Assembly (NCBI GenBank): GCA_900696515.1
Contig: CAADGK010000064.1
Coordinates: 77,055 to 127,151, forward strand
Reading direction: 5' to 3'
Source of the DNA: an uncultured Nitrosospira sp.
GTDB lineage: Bacteria > Nitrospirota > Nitrospiria > Nitrospirales > Nitrospiraceae
Length of the DNA stretch: 50,097 nt
Below are positions 16,395-24,678 of this stretch, piece after piece (the first letter of the stretch is position 1; every line of letters begins with the position of its first letter). The notes under the pieces are model-generated. The model was not told the DNA's origin, searched no databases, and was given only the letters and a program-made list of their open reading frames with translations. Position numbers and translations under genes: made by a program.

Positions 16395-16623
16395 GTTGCC
16401 CTCTTGAGGATGATCCGCCCCCGATGAAACTCATAATCTCCACCCGATCTCCGTCCTTGATCTGACGCTGGCCGAATGCCGAGCGATCCAGAATCTCAAG
16501 ATTCAGTTCCACTGCCACCCGTTCGGTCTTGATGTCCAGCTCCGTCAAGAGATCCGAGACCGTTGCGCCGGCACACCAGGTCCGCTCCTCGCCGTTCACA
16601 TGGATTTTAATGGCATTCTGCAT
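16387..16623 (-). CDS. thiS: Sulfur carrier protein ThiS with a C-terminal extension
   Basis: ThiS is a ubiquitin-like protein whose C-terminal Gly-Gly becomes a thiocarboxylate that donates sulfur for the thiazole ring. The 78-residue product has the family pattern: [12 protein letters not shown], then [20 protein letters not shown] and [10 protein letters not shown]. The oddity is that the frame continues eight residues past the glycines (SSSRGQHG) before the stop. The active end would therefore have to be exposed by proteolysis. I chose ATG 16623 because a promoter-like pair at 16631-16660 would place the transcript start at that ATG. ATG 16632 would add three residues. Confidence 0.88.
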   Translation of the reverse strand: MQNAIKIHVNGEERTWCAGATVSDLLTELDIKTERVAVELNLEILDRSAFGQRQIKDGDRVEIMSFIGGGSSSRGQHG

Positions 16624-16630
16624 CCCTGTC

Positions 16631-16660
16631 ATCCTATGAGACCGGAATTCGCCTTGTCAA
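16631..16660 (-). promoter_or_regulatory. Promoter candidate for thiS-thiG-thiE
   Basis: Minus-strand TTGACA (16655-16660), an 18-base spacer and TAGGAT (16631-16636). The predicted transcript start falls almost on ATG 16623, which suggests a leaderless or very short-leader thiS message. There is no TPP riboswitch in the 90-base gap. Confidence 0.45.
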
Positions 16661-16720
16661 CAAATGGGCCTTGCGCGGATATCAAGAAAAACCGCACAAT
16701 AGTGCGTCAAGAGCTTGCCC

Positions 16721-17191
16721 ATGCAGGACAATAATCAGCGTCTCACCGCTCTCTTTCGATCCATGGCCGATCTCTTGTCGGCTCAGCGGGCGAACCCCTA
16801 TCGCGTGCGGGCGTATCGACGAGCAGCGGATGCGTTGCAGGCTCTAGAAGAAGATGTCGCAACAGTCGCACAGCGCCAGGGGCTTGAAGAAATTGACGGG
16901 ATCGGCGCGGATTTATCCAAAAAGATCGAGGAGTTTCTTGAGACTGGAACGATCCGTGCTTACGAGGAGCTGAAGACTCCACTCCCCGTGGAGGTCAAGA
17001 ATTGGGCAACGCTTCCGGGACTATCCGACTCGCTCGTGACCTACTTATACTTTCGCCTCGGCATCAGAACGCTCAAGGACCTCGAACAGCTCATCCAATC
17101 ACATCTTCTTCGGACCCTGCCGAGTTTTGTTGGATCCGAAGAGCGTCTTCTGAAAGCCGTTCAAGACAGGCTGCACAATCCCAATCCTTAA
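16721..17191 (+). CDS. Stand-alone helix-hairpin-helix protein like the PolX N-terminus
   Basis: The 156-residue product resembles only the N-terminal 8-kDa-like domain of PolX DNA polymerases. NPYRVRAYRRAADALQALEE is followed by a helix-hairpin-helix motif EIDGIGADLSKKIEEFLETG (about residues 55-75). A second HhH-like stretch is LPGLSDSLVTYLYFRLGI (about residues 100-117). The polymerase palm and the PHP exonuclease are absent and there is no coding trace of them downstream. Binding to DNA, perhaps to gaps, is the likely role. ATG 16721 is chosen; an in-frame TTG at 16715 would add two residues. It diverges from thiS and converges with ctpA. It looks intact rather than a broken polX. Confidence 0.7.
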   Translation: MQDNNQRLTALFRSMADLLSAQRANPYRVRAYRRAADALQALEEDVATVAQRQGLEEIDGIGADLSKKIEEFLETGTIRAYEELKTPLPVEVKNWATLPGLSDSLVTYLYFRLGIRTLKDLEQLIQSHLLRTLPSFVGSEERLLKAVQDRLHNPNP

Positions 17192-17290
17192 CAGGCTGAG
17201 GTCGAGGCTAAGGCCAAAAAGAGGGCTGTGATCCGCTTGACCCACGCCTTCATCTCCAAGAGCTGGCGAACTTTTTCAGCCTCTTCCTAA

Positions 17291-18649
17291 TTAGGAAGGC
17301 TTGAGCTCCTTGAATATCTTCCAACTCTTCAGCAACTCCACCGCTTTCTGTAGCTGAACATCCTGCTCAAGTGAAAGTTCTCCGCCCGCCTCGGGCAAGG
17401 TCGGCGGAGGCGTCCCGTTCTTCGATCCTCCCTCGTCCGGGAACTTCCCGTTCTGTGGAACAGCATCTTTCCCCGCTGCAGGCTTGACGACTTTCGGCTC
17501 AGTTTCCTTGTCTCCTGATTTCCCCTCAGAGCCCTTGGCCACCACCGGCGCAGTCAGCTTCACCACAATATCTGGCGTAATCCCGGTCGATTGAATCGAT
17601 CGACCTTTCGGCGTGTAATACTTCGCGGTGGTGAGACGGAGTCCCGAGCCATCTCCCAAGGCTAAGATCGTCTGAACCGATCCTTTCCCAAACGAAGTTG
17701 TCCCCACCACGACCCCTCGCCCCCAGTCCTGGAGCGCTCCCGCCACGATTTCCGATGCGCTCGCCGACCCCTCGTTCACAAGAACAATGACGGGAAGGTC
17801 CTCCAACTGATCTTTTGCCTTCGCAACCCATTCGTCCTTCTTTCCTTCTCGACTCTTGGTGTACACCACCAGTTTCCCGGTCGGCAGGAATTGTTCGGAC
17901 ACATCAACCGCCGCCGTCAGCAACCCGCCCGGATTGTTTCGCAGGTCGAGAATCGCGCCCTGGACCTTCTGCTCCTTAAATTGCTTGATCGCTTTCGCCA
18001 AATCCCTCCCCGTGGCTTCTTGGAACTGGGTGAGCCGGACATAGCCGAGATTATCGATCACCTTCGACTTCACACTTTCAATTTTGATGGTGTCCCGGAC
18101 GAGCGTAAAAACCAAAGGATCCGTCGCACCATCTCGCTGGATGGTCAGATTCACTTTACTGCCTTTCGGTCCCCGCATCTTCTGCACGGCATCCATCAGC
18201 GTCAAATCCTTGGTCGGATCTTCATTGACCTTGATAATGAAATCCCCTGCCTTGATACCGGCTCGATGGGCTGGTGTGCCCTCGATCGGAGCAATCACCG
18301 CCAACCGGTTGTCCTTCACGCCGATTTGGATTCCGACTCCCCCAAACTCCCCTCTGGTTTCAACCTGCATCTCTTTGTACATCTCTGGCGTCATGTAGGC
18401 GGAATGCGGATCAAGCGTCGACAACATCCCACGAATAGCCCCTTGAATGAGATCTTTCGGTTTGGTCTCATCGACATAATGCTTCTGGACCTGGTTCAGC
18501 ACTTCCGAGAAGGTCTTGAGTTCCTCATACGTTTCGCTGGCATGTCCGGTCCGCTCCCAGCCCTTTCCGATGAGGACGCCACAGAGCAGGGCGAGTGCAA
18601 TCATCGGCCCGACCACCCAAGATTTCCGCCGCGGCTGCTGTTCCATCAT
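17291..18649 (-). CDS. ctpA: Carboxyl-terminal processing protease (S41)
   Basis: A periplasmic, membrane-anchored serine protease of the CtpA/Prc family, which trims or degrades envelope proteins from their C-termini. ATG 18649 gives a 452-residue product with an N-terminal membrane segment (about residues 13-28). A PDZ domain follows (about 95-180, with GEFGGVGIQIG and APIEGTPAHRAGIKAGD), then the S41 catalytic core. The Ser is about residue 297 in EGSASASEI and the Lys about 322 in SFGKGSVQ. The C-terminus is a Pro/Gly/Lys-rich low-complexity tail followed by a helical end. It is the last gene of the ftsE-ftsX-envC group. In other bacteria Ctp proteases regulate murein hydrolases, which fits its place. 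Confidence 0.92.
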   Translation of the reverse strand: MMEQQPRRKSWVVGPMIALALLCGVLIGKGWERTGHASETYEELKTFSEVLNQVQKHYVDETKPKDLIQGAIRGMLSTLDPHSAYMTPEMYKEMQVETRGEFGGVGIQIGVKDNRLAVIAPIEGTPAHRAGIKAGDFIIKVNEDPTKDLTLMDAVQKMRGPKGSKVNLTIQRDGATDPLVFTLVRDTIKIESVKSKVIDNLGYVRLTQFQEATGRDLAKAIKQFKEQKVQGAILDLRNNPGGLLTAAVDVSEQFLPTGKLVVYTKSREGKKDEWVAKAKDQLEDLPVIVLVNEGSASASEIVAGALQDWGRGVVVGTTSFGKGSVQTILALGDGSGLRLTTAKYYTPKGRSIQSTGITPDIVVKLTAPVVAKGSEGKSGDKETEPKVVKPAAGKDAVPQNGKFPDEGGSKNGTPPPTLPEAGGELSLEQDVQLQKAVELLKSWKIFKELKPS

Positions 18650-18713
18650 CTTTTCATCCCTTCTTTCTTGCGTCGTCGAACCATGCGGTCTGGAGACGCG
18701 GTCACGACTTCCC

Positions 18714-19895
18714 CTATCGCCTTGCCAGCCAGTGGAGCGGGTCAACCGGCTCGGCTCCTTCGCGCAACTCAAAGTATAATGTATTTTCTCCCGTCATGCC
18801 CGTGTCTCCAGTTTCCCCAATCGACTGGCCTTCGACCACGCGCTCACCGACTTGGGTCAGAATCTTGGACGCATGGGCATACAGCGAGAAAAATCCGTTT
18901 GCATGATCCAGGATTATAACGAGTCCGTACCCTTTCAACCAGTCCGCATAGACGACGCTCCCCGGCATGACGGCATGAATCAGGCTCCCCTCGGTCGTAC
19001 GAATTTCAATGCCTTTGCGTTGAACATAGGTGTCGAACGTGGGATGTTTCTGCCGTCCGAAGAACGAGACCACCTGTCCTTGGGCCGGCCAGGGCAGTGC
19101 TCCGCGGGCGCCACGAGGGAACGATGCCGTCGCGGGCGGATGCATGGCCACAGCGCGCCGACGCGATTCCAAGTCTTGCAGCAAGTGATCCACCCGTGAG
19201 GCCGACCGTTCCAGCTCTTCGACCGCACGATGGTAGGCTTCTTTCTGATGCGTGATTTTTGTCAGATAGAGCATCTTCTCTTTTTGAAGCACTCGAATGT
19301 CTGCAAGCTTCTTTTCGATGTGTTGCTTGAAGATCATCAGACCATCCCGAGTGTCGGCTTGTTGGCGTTCCGCCTGCTCCTTCCTCGCCATGTCATCCCG
19401 AAAACCCTGCAGTAATTCATAGTCTTTCTGCGAAACAGCGGAGAGATACTGCCCCCGACGTTGAAGATCACCGTATGAATCGGCCGTCAAGAGCGCCTTC
19501 ACATACCCGAACCGACCTTCCATATACTGCACGCGAAGCCGGGCCAAGATGGCCTCCCGCCGGGATTGAACACTGCTCCGTGCCGTCACCAGCTGTTCCG
19601 TAATTTCCGCAAGTTCACGATCCTTTTGCCGCAATTTCCGGTTGATGTCGTGATGATCTTGTCGGTGATGGACCAATCGTTCGTCCAAAGATTGGAGTCC
19701 CTGCAGAACAGATTCGCGCTTCTTCTCGGCCGCTTCAGCCCGTTTCCGCTTTTCTTCAATCTTGTTTTTCAGTGTTTCCAGATGCTTTCGTTCACGCTGA
19801 ATTTTTTCAGCGAGAGGATCCGTGGCCGCACCCACATCCGTACTCCACCCCCCGAACGTGAAAATCCATCCCAGCAGAAGGAGAAAACGTTTCAT
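18714..19895 (-). CDS. envC: Murein hydrolase activator EnvC
   Basis: EnvC is a periplasmic protein that, under control of FtsEX, activates amidases to split the septal wall. The 393-residue product has a signal peptide (about residues 1-24, ending GAAT). A long coiled coil spans about 28-255, and a C-terminal LytM domain runs from about 275 to 390. As in E. coli EnvC the LytM domain is degenerate: QRKGIEIRT lacks the first zinc His and NTLYFELREG replaces the HxH motif. It should therefore activate rather than cut. The ATG overlaps the ftsX stop (ATGA), which supports the FtsEX-EnvC partnership. The fold, motifs and context agree well. Confidence 0.9.
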   Translation of the reverse strand: MKRFLLLLGWIFTFGGWSTDVGAATDPLAEKIQRERKHLETLKNKIEEKRKRAEAAEKKRESVLQGLQSLDERLVHHRQDHHDINRKLRQKDRELAEITEQLVTARSSVQSRREAILARLRVQYMEGRFGYVKALLTADSYGDLQRRGQYLSAVSQKDYELLQGFRDDMARKEQAERQQADTRDGLMIFKQHIEKKLADIRVLQKEKMLYLTKITHQKEAYHRAVEELERSASRVDHLLQDLESRRRAVAMHPPATASFPRGARGALPWPAQGQVVSFFGRQKHPTFDTYVQRKGIEIRTTEGSLIHAVMPGSVVYADWLKGYGLVIILDHANGFFSLYAHASKILTQVGERVVEGQSIGETGDTGMTGENTLYFELREGAEPVDPLHWLARR

Positions 19896-20791
19896 CCGCG
19901 TCCTTCTCCTACGCGTAGAAGCGAGACCACGCTGCCGGCAAGGCCGAGCACCATTCCAGCCGCGACCAGCGCCAGACAGGCGGACCAGGGGAAAAATGAA
20001 ATCAGGCCATCTATTCCGCTGAAACGGCTCACAAACTGCACTTGTTGCCGAAACAGCTCGAACCCCATCTTGAGAATTCCCAAGGACAAGGCGCTTCCAC
20101 AGGCTCCGAGCACCGCCCCCTCCAGGAAGTACGGAATACGAATGAATGTCCCTGTGGCCCCGATCGAGCGAAGGATTTCGATCTCCTCTCGTCTCGCAAA
20201 CAAGGCAAGTCTGATCGTATTGCCGATAATCGTCACCGCGGCGGCAGAAAGAAGAATCCCCACCCCGATTGCCGCCAACTCAATGTAGCCGATCAGTTCG
20301 GCCAACAGGCTGATCCAGCGCTGATTATAGTCGACCTTCGCCACCCCTTCCATTGTTTGAACTTGCTCGACCCAATCTTTCATGGACTCGGGTGAACGAA
20401 AACTTGGGGCCAGCGTCACCACAAAGGAGGCCGGAAGGGGATTCTCGCCGAGCCCTTCGAGCAAATGCGAGTCGGCAGGAAACTGCGCGCGAAACTCCGT
20501 CAGCGCTTGCTCCTTTGAGATATACAGCACACTTCCGACCATCCGATCGGACTTGAGCATCAGCTCCAACTGCAAACGCCCATCTCGAGAAAGCCGATCC
20601 TCCAGATAGACCATGATCTTGACGTCTTCCTGAAGCCATCCCGCCGCACGCTGCAGGTTCACATAGACTAAGAGAAAGATTCCGACACAGGTCAATGTAA
20701 AGGCTGTGGTCAGGATTGCAACGATCGTGGTCATGCGATTGGTCCGCATATTGACCCAAGCCTCGCGAACAAGATAGAAGAGCCTTCTCAT
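19892..20791 (-). CDS. ftsX: Cell-division ABC permease FtsX
   Basis: FtsX is the membrane half of FtsEX. It passes ATPase signals from FtsE across the inner membrane to the periplasmic activator. ATG 20791 overlaps the ftsE stop (ATGA), giving 299 residues; the longer frame to 20860 runs inside ftsE. The first membrane segment is at about residues 20-45. An extracytoplasmic domain (about 50-145) contains the SKEQALTEFRAQFP block typical of FtsX. Three more membrane segments follow in the FtsX/MacB-type domain, with RREEIEILRSIGATGTFIR as the cytoplasmic coupling motif. It is followed at once by envC. Confidence 0.93.
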   Translation of the reverse strand: MRRLFYLVREAWVNMRTNRMTTIVAILTTAFTLTCVGIFLLVYVNLQRAAGWLQEDVKIMVYLEDRLSRDGRLQLELMLKSDRMVGSVLYISKEQALTEFRAQFPADSHLLEGLGENPLPASFVVTLAPSFRSPESMKDWVEQVQTMEGVAKVDYNQRWISLLAELIGYIELAAIGVGILLSAAAVTIIGNTIRLALFARREEIEILRSIGATGTFIRIPYFLEGAVLGACGSALSLGILKMGFELFRQQVQFVSRFSGIDGLISFFPWSACLALVAAGMVLGLAGSVVSLLRVGEGRG

Positions 20792-21477
20792 ACGACGACC
20801 CGCTCGGACACCGCCCGATCCGGCAAGATAACCCCTTGCATCAACGTGATCACCCGGCAATTAACCTGATGCATGACATGATGATCATGCGTGGCCATGA
20901 CTACGGTGGTACCCCGGGCATTGATCAGCTTGAACAGCTCGATGATCTCACCCGTGAGCTCCGGATCAAGATTGCCAGTCGGTTCGTCCGCCAATAGGAT
21001 AACCGGCCCGTTCACGATCGCTCGAGCAATACACACCCGCTGTTGCTCTCCCGTGGACAGACTGCTTGGCGACTGGTCTCGCTTATGCTCGACACCGACT
21101 GCCCGCAACGTTTCCGTGACTTTGCGTCGAATATCTTTGTCGGACACACCCTGCACGATTAATGGGAGTGCGACATTGTCAAATACCGATTTCTTCGGTA
21201 GTAACCGGAAGTCTTGAAAAACCGATCCGACCTTCCGCCTCAGGTATGGAATCTCGGACCGTTTCAGTTTCGTGACATTCTTGCCTTGAACAAAGAGCTG
21301 TCCTTCATCCGGTTGTTCCTCTCCAATGAGCATCCGTAGGATCGTCGACTTGCCCGATCCACTCGGACCCATGAGCAACACGAACTCCCCCTTCTCGATC
21401 TCGATCATGATATCGGATAAGGCCGGCCTTCGGTCGTACCATTTCGATACATGAATGAGCTGAATCATCGCATCCAT
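20788..21477 (-). CDS. ftsE: Cell-division ATP-binding protein FtsE
   Basis: FtsE is the cytoplasmic ATPase of FtsEX. The 229-residue sequence has Walker A GPSGSGKST (about residues 37-45), Q-loop VFQDFRLL, signature LSTGEQQRVCIARA, Walker B VILLADEPTG and the switch His in ATHDHHV. The signature has Thr where most family members have Gly (LSGGE). The ATG at 21477 has GAGGGGG six bases upstream. A gap of about 30 bases separates it from yraN, so it may continue the upstream ffh-to-yraN run or have its own start. It is the first of four genes (ftsE-ftsX-envC-ctpA). Confidence 0.94.
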   Translation of the reverse strand: MDAMIQLIHVSKWYDRRPALSDIMIEIEKGEFVLLMGPSGSGKSTILRMLIGEEQPDEGQLFVQGKNVTKLKRSEIPYLRRKVGSVFQDFRLLPKKSVFDNVALPLIVQGVSDKDIRRKVTETLRAVGVEHKRDQSPSSLSTGEQQRVCIARAIVNGPVILLADEPTGNLDPELTGEIIELFKLINARGTTVVMATHDHHVMHQVNCRVITLMQGVILPDRAVSERVVV

Positions 21478-21507
21478 GGAGCCCCCTCTCGACAGAGGCG
21501 AGACCTC

Positions 21508-21900
21508 TTACGACTCGGTGAGGTCGAACGCATTGGGGATATGTTCAATCTGCGCGGAAACTGATGGCTGCCCTTGGATCAAGACGACATCAAATCGACA
21601 GAGTCTGTCGGACCAACGCCGCTGCGACAGGTACTGTGCGGCTACCTTCGCCAATTTCGCCCGCTTGCGACGATCCACGGCCGACAGAGCGCCACCAAAC
21701 GCCTCAGTACTCCGGCCTTTGACTTCGACAAAGACGACGACACCCTGATCATCCGCAACAAGGTCCAATTCCCCGATTGAGAGCCGCACATTTCGATCAA
21801 GGATCCGATAGCCCTTGGCGATCAAGAACTCCTCCGCCTGCAACTCACTCGCTTTGCCGAACCGATGACGCGGGTCTGCGGTCTGCATATGATCAGGCAT
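21508..21900 (-). CDS. yraN: YraN/UPF0102 family protein
   Basis: A 130-residue member of the YraN family, which has a restriction-endonuclease-like fold and is often found beside rnhB. The start is ATG 21900 (overlapping the rnhB stop) or ATG 21888; the longer frame only reads through rnhB. Family blocks are FGKASELQAEEFLIAKGYRI, IGELDLVADDQGVVVFVEVK and CRFDVVLI. The conserved Asp, the Glu-x-Lys (FVEVKGR) and an upstream Glu make a PD-(D/E)xK-type site. The cellular role is not settled. The rnhB-yraN pairing is standard. Confidence 0.9.
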   Translation of the reverse strand: MPDHMQTADPRHRFGKASELQAEEFLIAKGYRILDRNVRLSIGELDLVADDQGVVVFVEVKGRSTEAFGGALSAVDRRKRAKLAKVAAQYLSQRRWSDRLCRFDVVLIQGQPSVSAQIEHIPNAFDLTES

Positions 21901-22552
21901 CGGACGCTGTAGAGTCCGTGAAATGAATTTGCTCCATCTCCCTTGCGCTGATGGCAACTTTGACTGGAGCGAAACTTCGACGATGGATGGAACAGGGACC
22001 GTGGCGTGCAAGCCGTTCCAAGTGTTCAGCCGTCCCATACCCTTTGTGCGAGACGAAACCATACTCCGGGAACGTGTCATGATAGCTTGCCATCAGCCGA
22101 TCCCTCGTAACCTTGGCCACGATGGAAGCGGCGGCAATCGAGACAGATAAAGAATCTCCTTTGATGATCGGTCGTACCGGAATGCTCACACCGGGCAGAC
22201 TCACGGCATCGATGAGCACATAATCGGGAGGCGGGACCAACTGCTCAAGAGCCCGCCGCATGGCAAGCCGAGTCGCCTCAAGAATATTCAACTGATCGAT
22301 TTCAGCGACGTCGGCCCACCCAATTCCCGTTGCTACCGCCCGTTCGCGAATGGCAATGTAAAATCGCTCGCGTGCACGCTCTGACAGCTGCTTCGAATCA
22401 TTCACCCCGATGAGCCGGCAACGAAATGGAAGAATAACCGCGGCAGCCACTACGGGGCCAGCCAATGGACCACGCCCCACTTCATCAACTCCGGCAATAC
22501 GGCGATATCCACAAAACCGAGCTGCTCGTTCAAACTCATCCGTGGGTTCCAT
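21893..22552 (-). CDS. rnhB: Ribonuclease HII
   Basis: RNase HII cuts RNA in RNA-DNA hybrids and starts removal of single ribonucleotides from DNA. The 219-residue protein shows the AGVDEVGRGPLAGPVV motif with the catalytic Asp-Glu pair, then GVNDSKQL and VLIDA with the third acidic residue. DSLSVSIAAASIVAKVTRD and the YGFVSHKGYGT block complete the signature. I chose ATG 22552, behind GAGAGCGG, over the in-frame TTG at 22588. It sits 66 bases after rplS and overlaps yraN, the common bacterial order rplS-rnhB-yraN. Confidence 0.93.
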   Translation of the reverse strand: MEPTDEFERAARFCGYRRIAGVDEVGRGPLAGPVVAAAVILPFRCRLIGVNDSKQLSERARERFYIAIRERAVATGIGWADVAEIDQLNILEATRLAMRRALEQLVPPPDYVLIDAVSLPGVSIPVRPIIKGDSLSVSIAAASIVAKVTRDRLMASYHDTFPEYGFVSHKGYGTAEHLERLARHGPCSIHRRSFAPVKVAISAREMEQIHFTDSTASDA

Positions 22553-22618
22553 CAACCGCTCTCTACCGACGATCCTGCCAATCGGCAAGCCATGATGGAA
22601 CGCATGCGCAGAACTGAC

Positions 22619-23023
22619 CTACGCCGTGACCGCTCCTTCTTCGGGTGCCGCAGGCTGTACCGATGGTTTGTTCTCTCCGACAAACTCCCGCTCTTCGACC
22701 TTGGCAAACCGGCCCTTCTTGCCGCGAAGATAGTACAGTTTGGCACGTCGAACGCGCCCCTGGCGCACGACATCGATCTTGGACACGATCGGAGAATGCA
22801 CGGGGAAAATCCGCTCGACACCCACACCATAGGACAGTTTTCTAACCGTGAACATTTCAGTGTTCAGGCTGCCCTTGCGGGCGATCACGGTTCCCTCATA
22901 CACCTGAATACGCTCTTTCTCGCCTTCCACGACTTTGACATGGACACGCACCGTGTCTCCAATCTCGAAGTGCGGAACTGTTTTTTTCGTCAATGATCGC
23001 TGAATTCGCTCCAACTGATTCAT
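22619..23023 (-). CDS. rplS: 50S ribosomal protein L19
   Basis: L19 sits at the interface of the two ribosomal subunits. The 134-residue sequence is typical: [33 protein letters not shown], then [15 protein letters not shown] and [14 protein letters not shown]. About 20 residues beyond the usual end form an acidic, Pro/Ala-rich tail (after EREFVGENK). It starts four bases after trmD in the order rpsP-rimM-trmD-rplS, the conserved bacterial arrangement. Confidence 0.97.
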   Translation of the reverse strand: MNQLERIQRSLTKKTVPHFEIGDTVRVHVKVVEGEKERIQVYEGTVIARKGSLNTEMFTVRKLSYGVGVERIFPVHSPIVSKIDVVRQGRVRRAKLYYLRGKKGRFAKVEEREFVGENKPSVQPAAPEEGAVTA

Positions 23024-23027
23024 GTCC

Positions 23028-23813
23028 TCAACCCTCCTTCTCGCATGATAACGGGGCCGTCAACAGGCCTTCATTCATCAACTCATCCAACAATTGTCGA
23101 TCCTCTCTTGTAAACATCCGATCCCTCAGAAGATCCGGGCGTCTAAGATACGTGCTGCGCAAGGCCTGTTTCCGACGCCATAAACGAATGGCCTCATGAT
23201 GGCCAGACAACAAAACTTCCGGCACGGCAATGCCGTCAATCTCCGCGGGCCTGGTGTACTGCGGATACTCCAAGAGCGAATCGGAAAACGACTCATCAAC
23301 GGCAGAGTGCGGATCGCCCAACACGCCCGGGACAAGCCTTGTCGCGACATCGATCAAGACCAGTGCCGGTAATTCACCTCCGGTAAGCACATAATCTCCC
23401 AGTGAAATCTCCTCAGGTTCCAATGCGAGACGGACGCGCTCGTCTACGCCTTCATAGTGCCCACACAGAATTACGATTCGACGAGACTCCGTTGCCAGCT
23501 CTTGGGCATACGACTGGGTCAACGGGCGCCCATGAGGAGTTGGAAATAGCAACCGAACTTCTTCTCCTTGAGACTGGGCGTCTCTCCGCAAAGCTGCGAC
23601 CGCCTGAAGAATCGGTTCGGCTTTCATGACCATCCCCGCACCGCCTCCATACGGAGTATCATCAACGACCTTGTGACGATCCGCCGTAAAGTCTCGCAGA
23701 TTGTGTACCTGCACCGAAAGAAGCCCCTTCTCCTGGCCGCGCTTGAGCATACTCTGGGCCAAGACCGGGGCAAACATGCCAGGAAACAGTGTCAGGACGT
23801 CGAACCGTACCAT
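23028..23813 (-). CDS. trmD: tRNA (guanine-37-N1)-methyltransferase
   Basis: TrmD methylates G37 next to the anticodon and prevents +1 frameshifts. The 261-residue SPOUT-class enzyme shows [13 protein letters not shown] at the start, [14 protein letters not shown], the knot residues [11 protein letters not shown], and [15 protein letters not shown] for S-adenosylmethionine binding. The C-terminal domain contains [20 protein letters not shown]. Start ATG 23813 lies three bases after the rimM stop. It is part of the rpsP-rimM-trmD-rplS operon and should be co-regulated with ribosome synthesis. Confidence 0.97.
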   Translation of the reverse strand: MVRFDVLTLFPGMFAPVLAQSMLKRGQEKGLLSVQVHNLRDFTADRHKVVDDTPYGGGAGMVMKAEPILQAVAALRRDAQSQGEEVRLLFPTPHGRPLTQSYAQELATESRRIVILCGHYEGVDERVRLALEPEEISLGDYVLTGGELPALVLIDVATRLVPGVLGDPHSAVDESFSDSLLEYPQYTRPAEIDGIAVPEVLLSGHHEAIRLWRRKQALRSTYLRRPDLLRDRMFTREDRQLLDELMNEGLLTAPLSCEKEG

Positions 23814-23816
23814 GTG

Positions 23817-24335
23817 TCAGTCACCAAGCCCGTCGATCAACCGTACCGTCATGATTCGAGCCATCAGATCGACCGAAAGGACGAACTCTTTCGCGGCCGG
23901 AATCAAGATCTCTTTCGTTTCACAACGAACAACGACTACTGGATTACCCGGCAGTTCCCAGATTGTCTCCACAACACCAAGCGGGTCTCCCAACTCCGTT
24001 TTGACGGTCAACCCCACCAAGTCACACTCATAGTACTGTCCATCCGGAAGTTCAGGAACGGACCCGCGAACCGTCCGAATCAATCCTCCTCGCCAAAGGC
24101 CTGCCTCTTCCGGTGTGGTGAAGGCCGACAGCCCGAGAATAAAACTCGTTCCCGCCCGCCTCACATGCGTGACGCCGGTCTCGAGCGTCTGTCCGTTTGT
24201 CGCAAGAAGGCTGACGCGTGTCAATCCTTCCAGCCGGCCGGGAACATCGGAGAGAGAACGAACCTTGACCTCTCCACGAACGCCAAACGTCCGTTCGATC
24301 CGTCCCACCGTCACGGTTTCAGGCTGATGGACCAT
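23817..24335 (-). CDS. rimM: Ribosome maturation factor RimM
   Basis: RimM assists assembly of the 30S head and binds S19. The 172-residue protein has the N-terminal RimM barrel (VTVGRIERTFGVRGEVKVRS, about residues 7-26). A C-terminal PRC-barrel follows (about 95-172, with QYYECDLVGLTV and LGVVETIWELPGNPVVVV). Near the end EILIPAAKEFVLSVDL matches the family. The gene sits between rpsP (seven bases) and trmD (three bases), its standard place. Confidence 0.95.
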   Translation of the reverse strand: MVHQPETVTVGRIERTFGVRGEVKVRSLSDVPGRLEGLTRVSLLATNGQTLETGVTHVRRAGTSFILGLSAFTTPEEAGLWRGGLIRTVRGSVPELPDGQYYECDLVGLTVKTELGDPLGVVETIWELPGNPVVVVRCETKEILIPAAKEFVLSVDLMARIMTVRLIDGLGD

Positions 24336-24342
24336 GCCACGG

Positions 24343-24636
24343 TCAGGCTTTTACCGGAGCCTTCTTCTGCGCGGACTTTTCGGCTTCAAACTGTTTCCAG
24401 ACCCCCGCACGCCGCAACAGGGTCCGAACGGTCACCGTCGGTTGCGCCCCCTGGTGAAGCCATGTCAGCACGCGCTCCTGCTTGAGCTCCGGCACACCGG
24501 CCTCTTTCAACGGATCAAAAATTCCCAGGATCTCGATGAAGCGGCCGTCGCGTGCTTTCCGCGAATCCGCCGCCACCAACCGATACATCGGTCGTTTATG
24601 TCGTCCCGTGCGAGCAAGCCTCAAATGTACAGCCAC
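24343..24636 (-). CDS. rpsP: 30S ribosomal protein S16
   Basis: S16 is an early-assembly protein of the small subunit. The 97-residue protein begins VHLRLARTGRHKRPMYRLV, with the family core RKARDGRFIEILGIFDP. A lysine- and alanine-rich tail of about 15 residues follows the core. The start is GTG 24636 behind AAAGGAGG. It lies between ffh and rimM; ffh-rpsP-rimM-trmD-rplS is the common order. Confidence 0.97.
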   Translation of the reverse strand: MAVHLRLARTGRHKRPMYRLVAADSRKARDGRFIEILGIFDPLKEAGVPELKQERVLTWLHQGAQPTVTVRTLLRRAGVWKQFEAEKSAQKKAPVKA

Positions 24637-24678
24637 AACAATTCCTCCTTTACACTGGTTCGAGTGATCTCCGATTGA

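Noticed and set aside
16633-16720. TPP riboswitch before thiS
   Set aside because: The gap is too short and none of the conserved riboswitch blocks (such as CTGAGA or the ACCTGA segment) is present.
18714-19895. EnvC-like gene as an active M23 peptidase
   Set aside because: The zinc ligands are missing (KGIEI and LYFEL in place of HxxxD and HxH), matching the known inactive LytM domain of EnvC.
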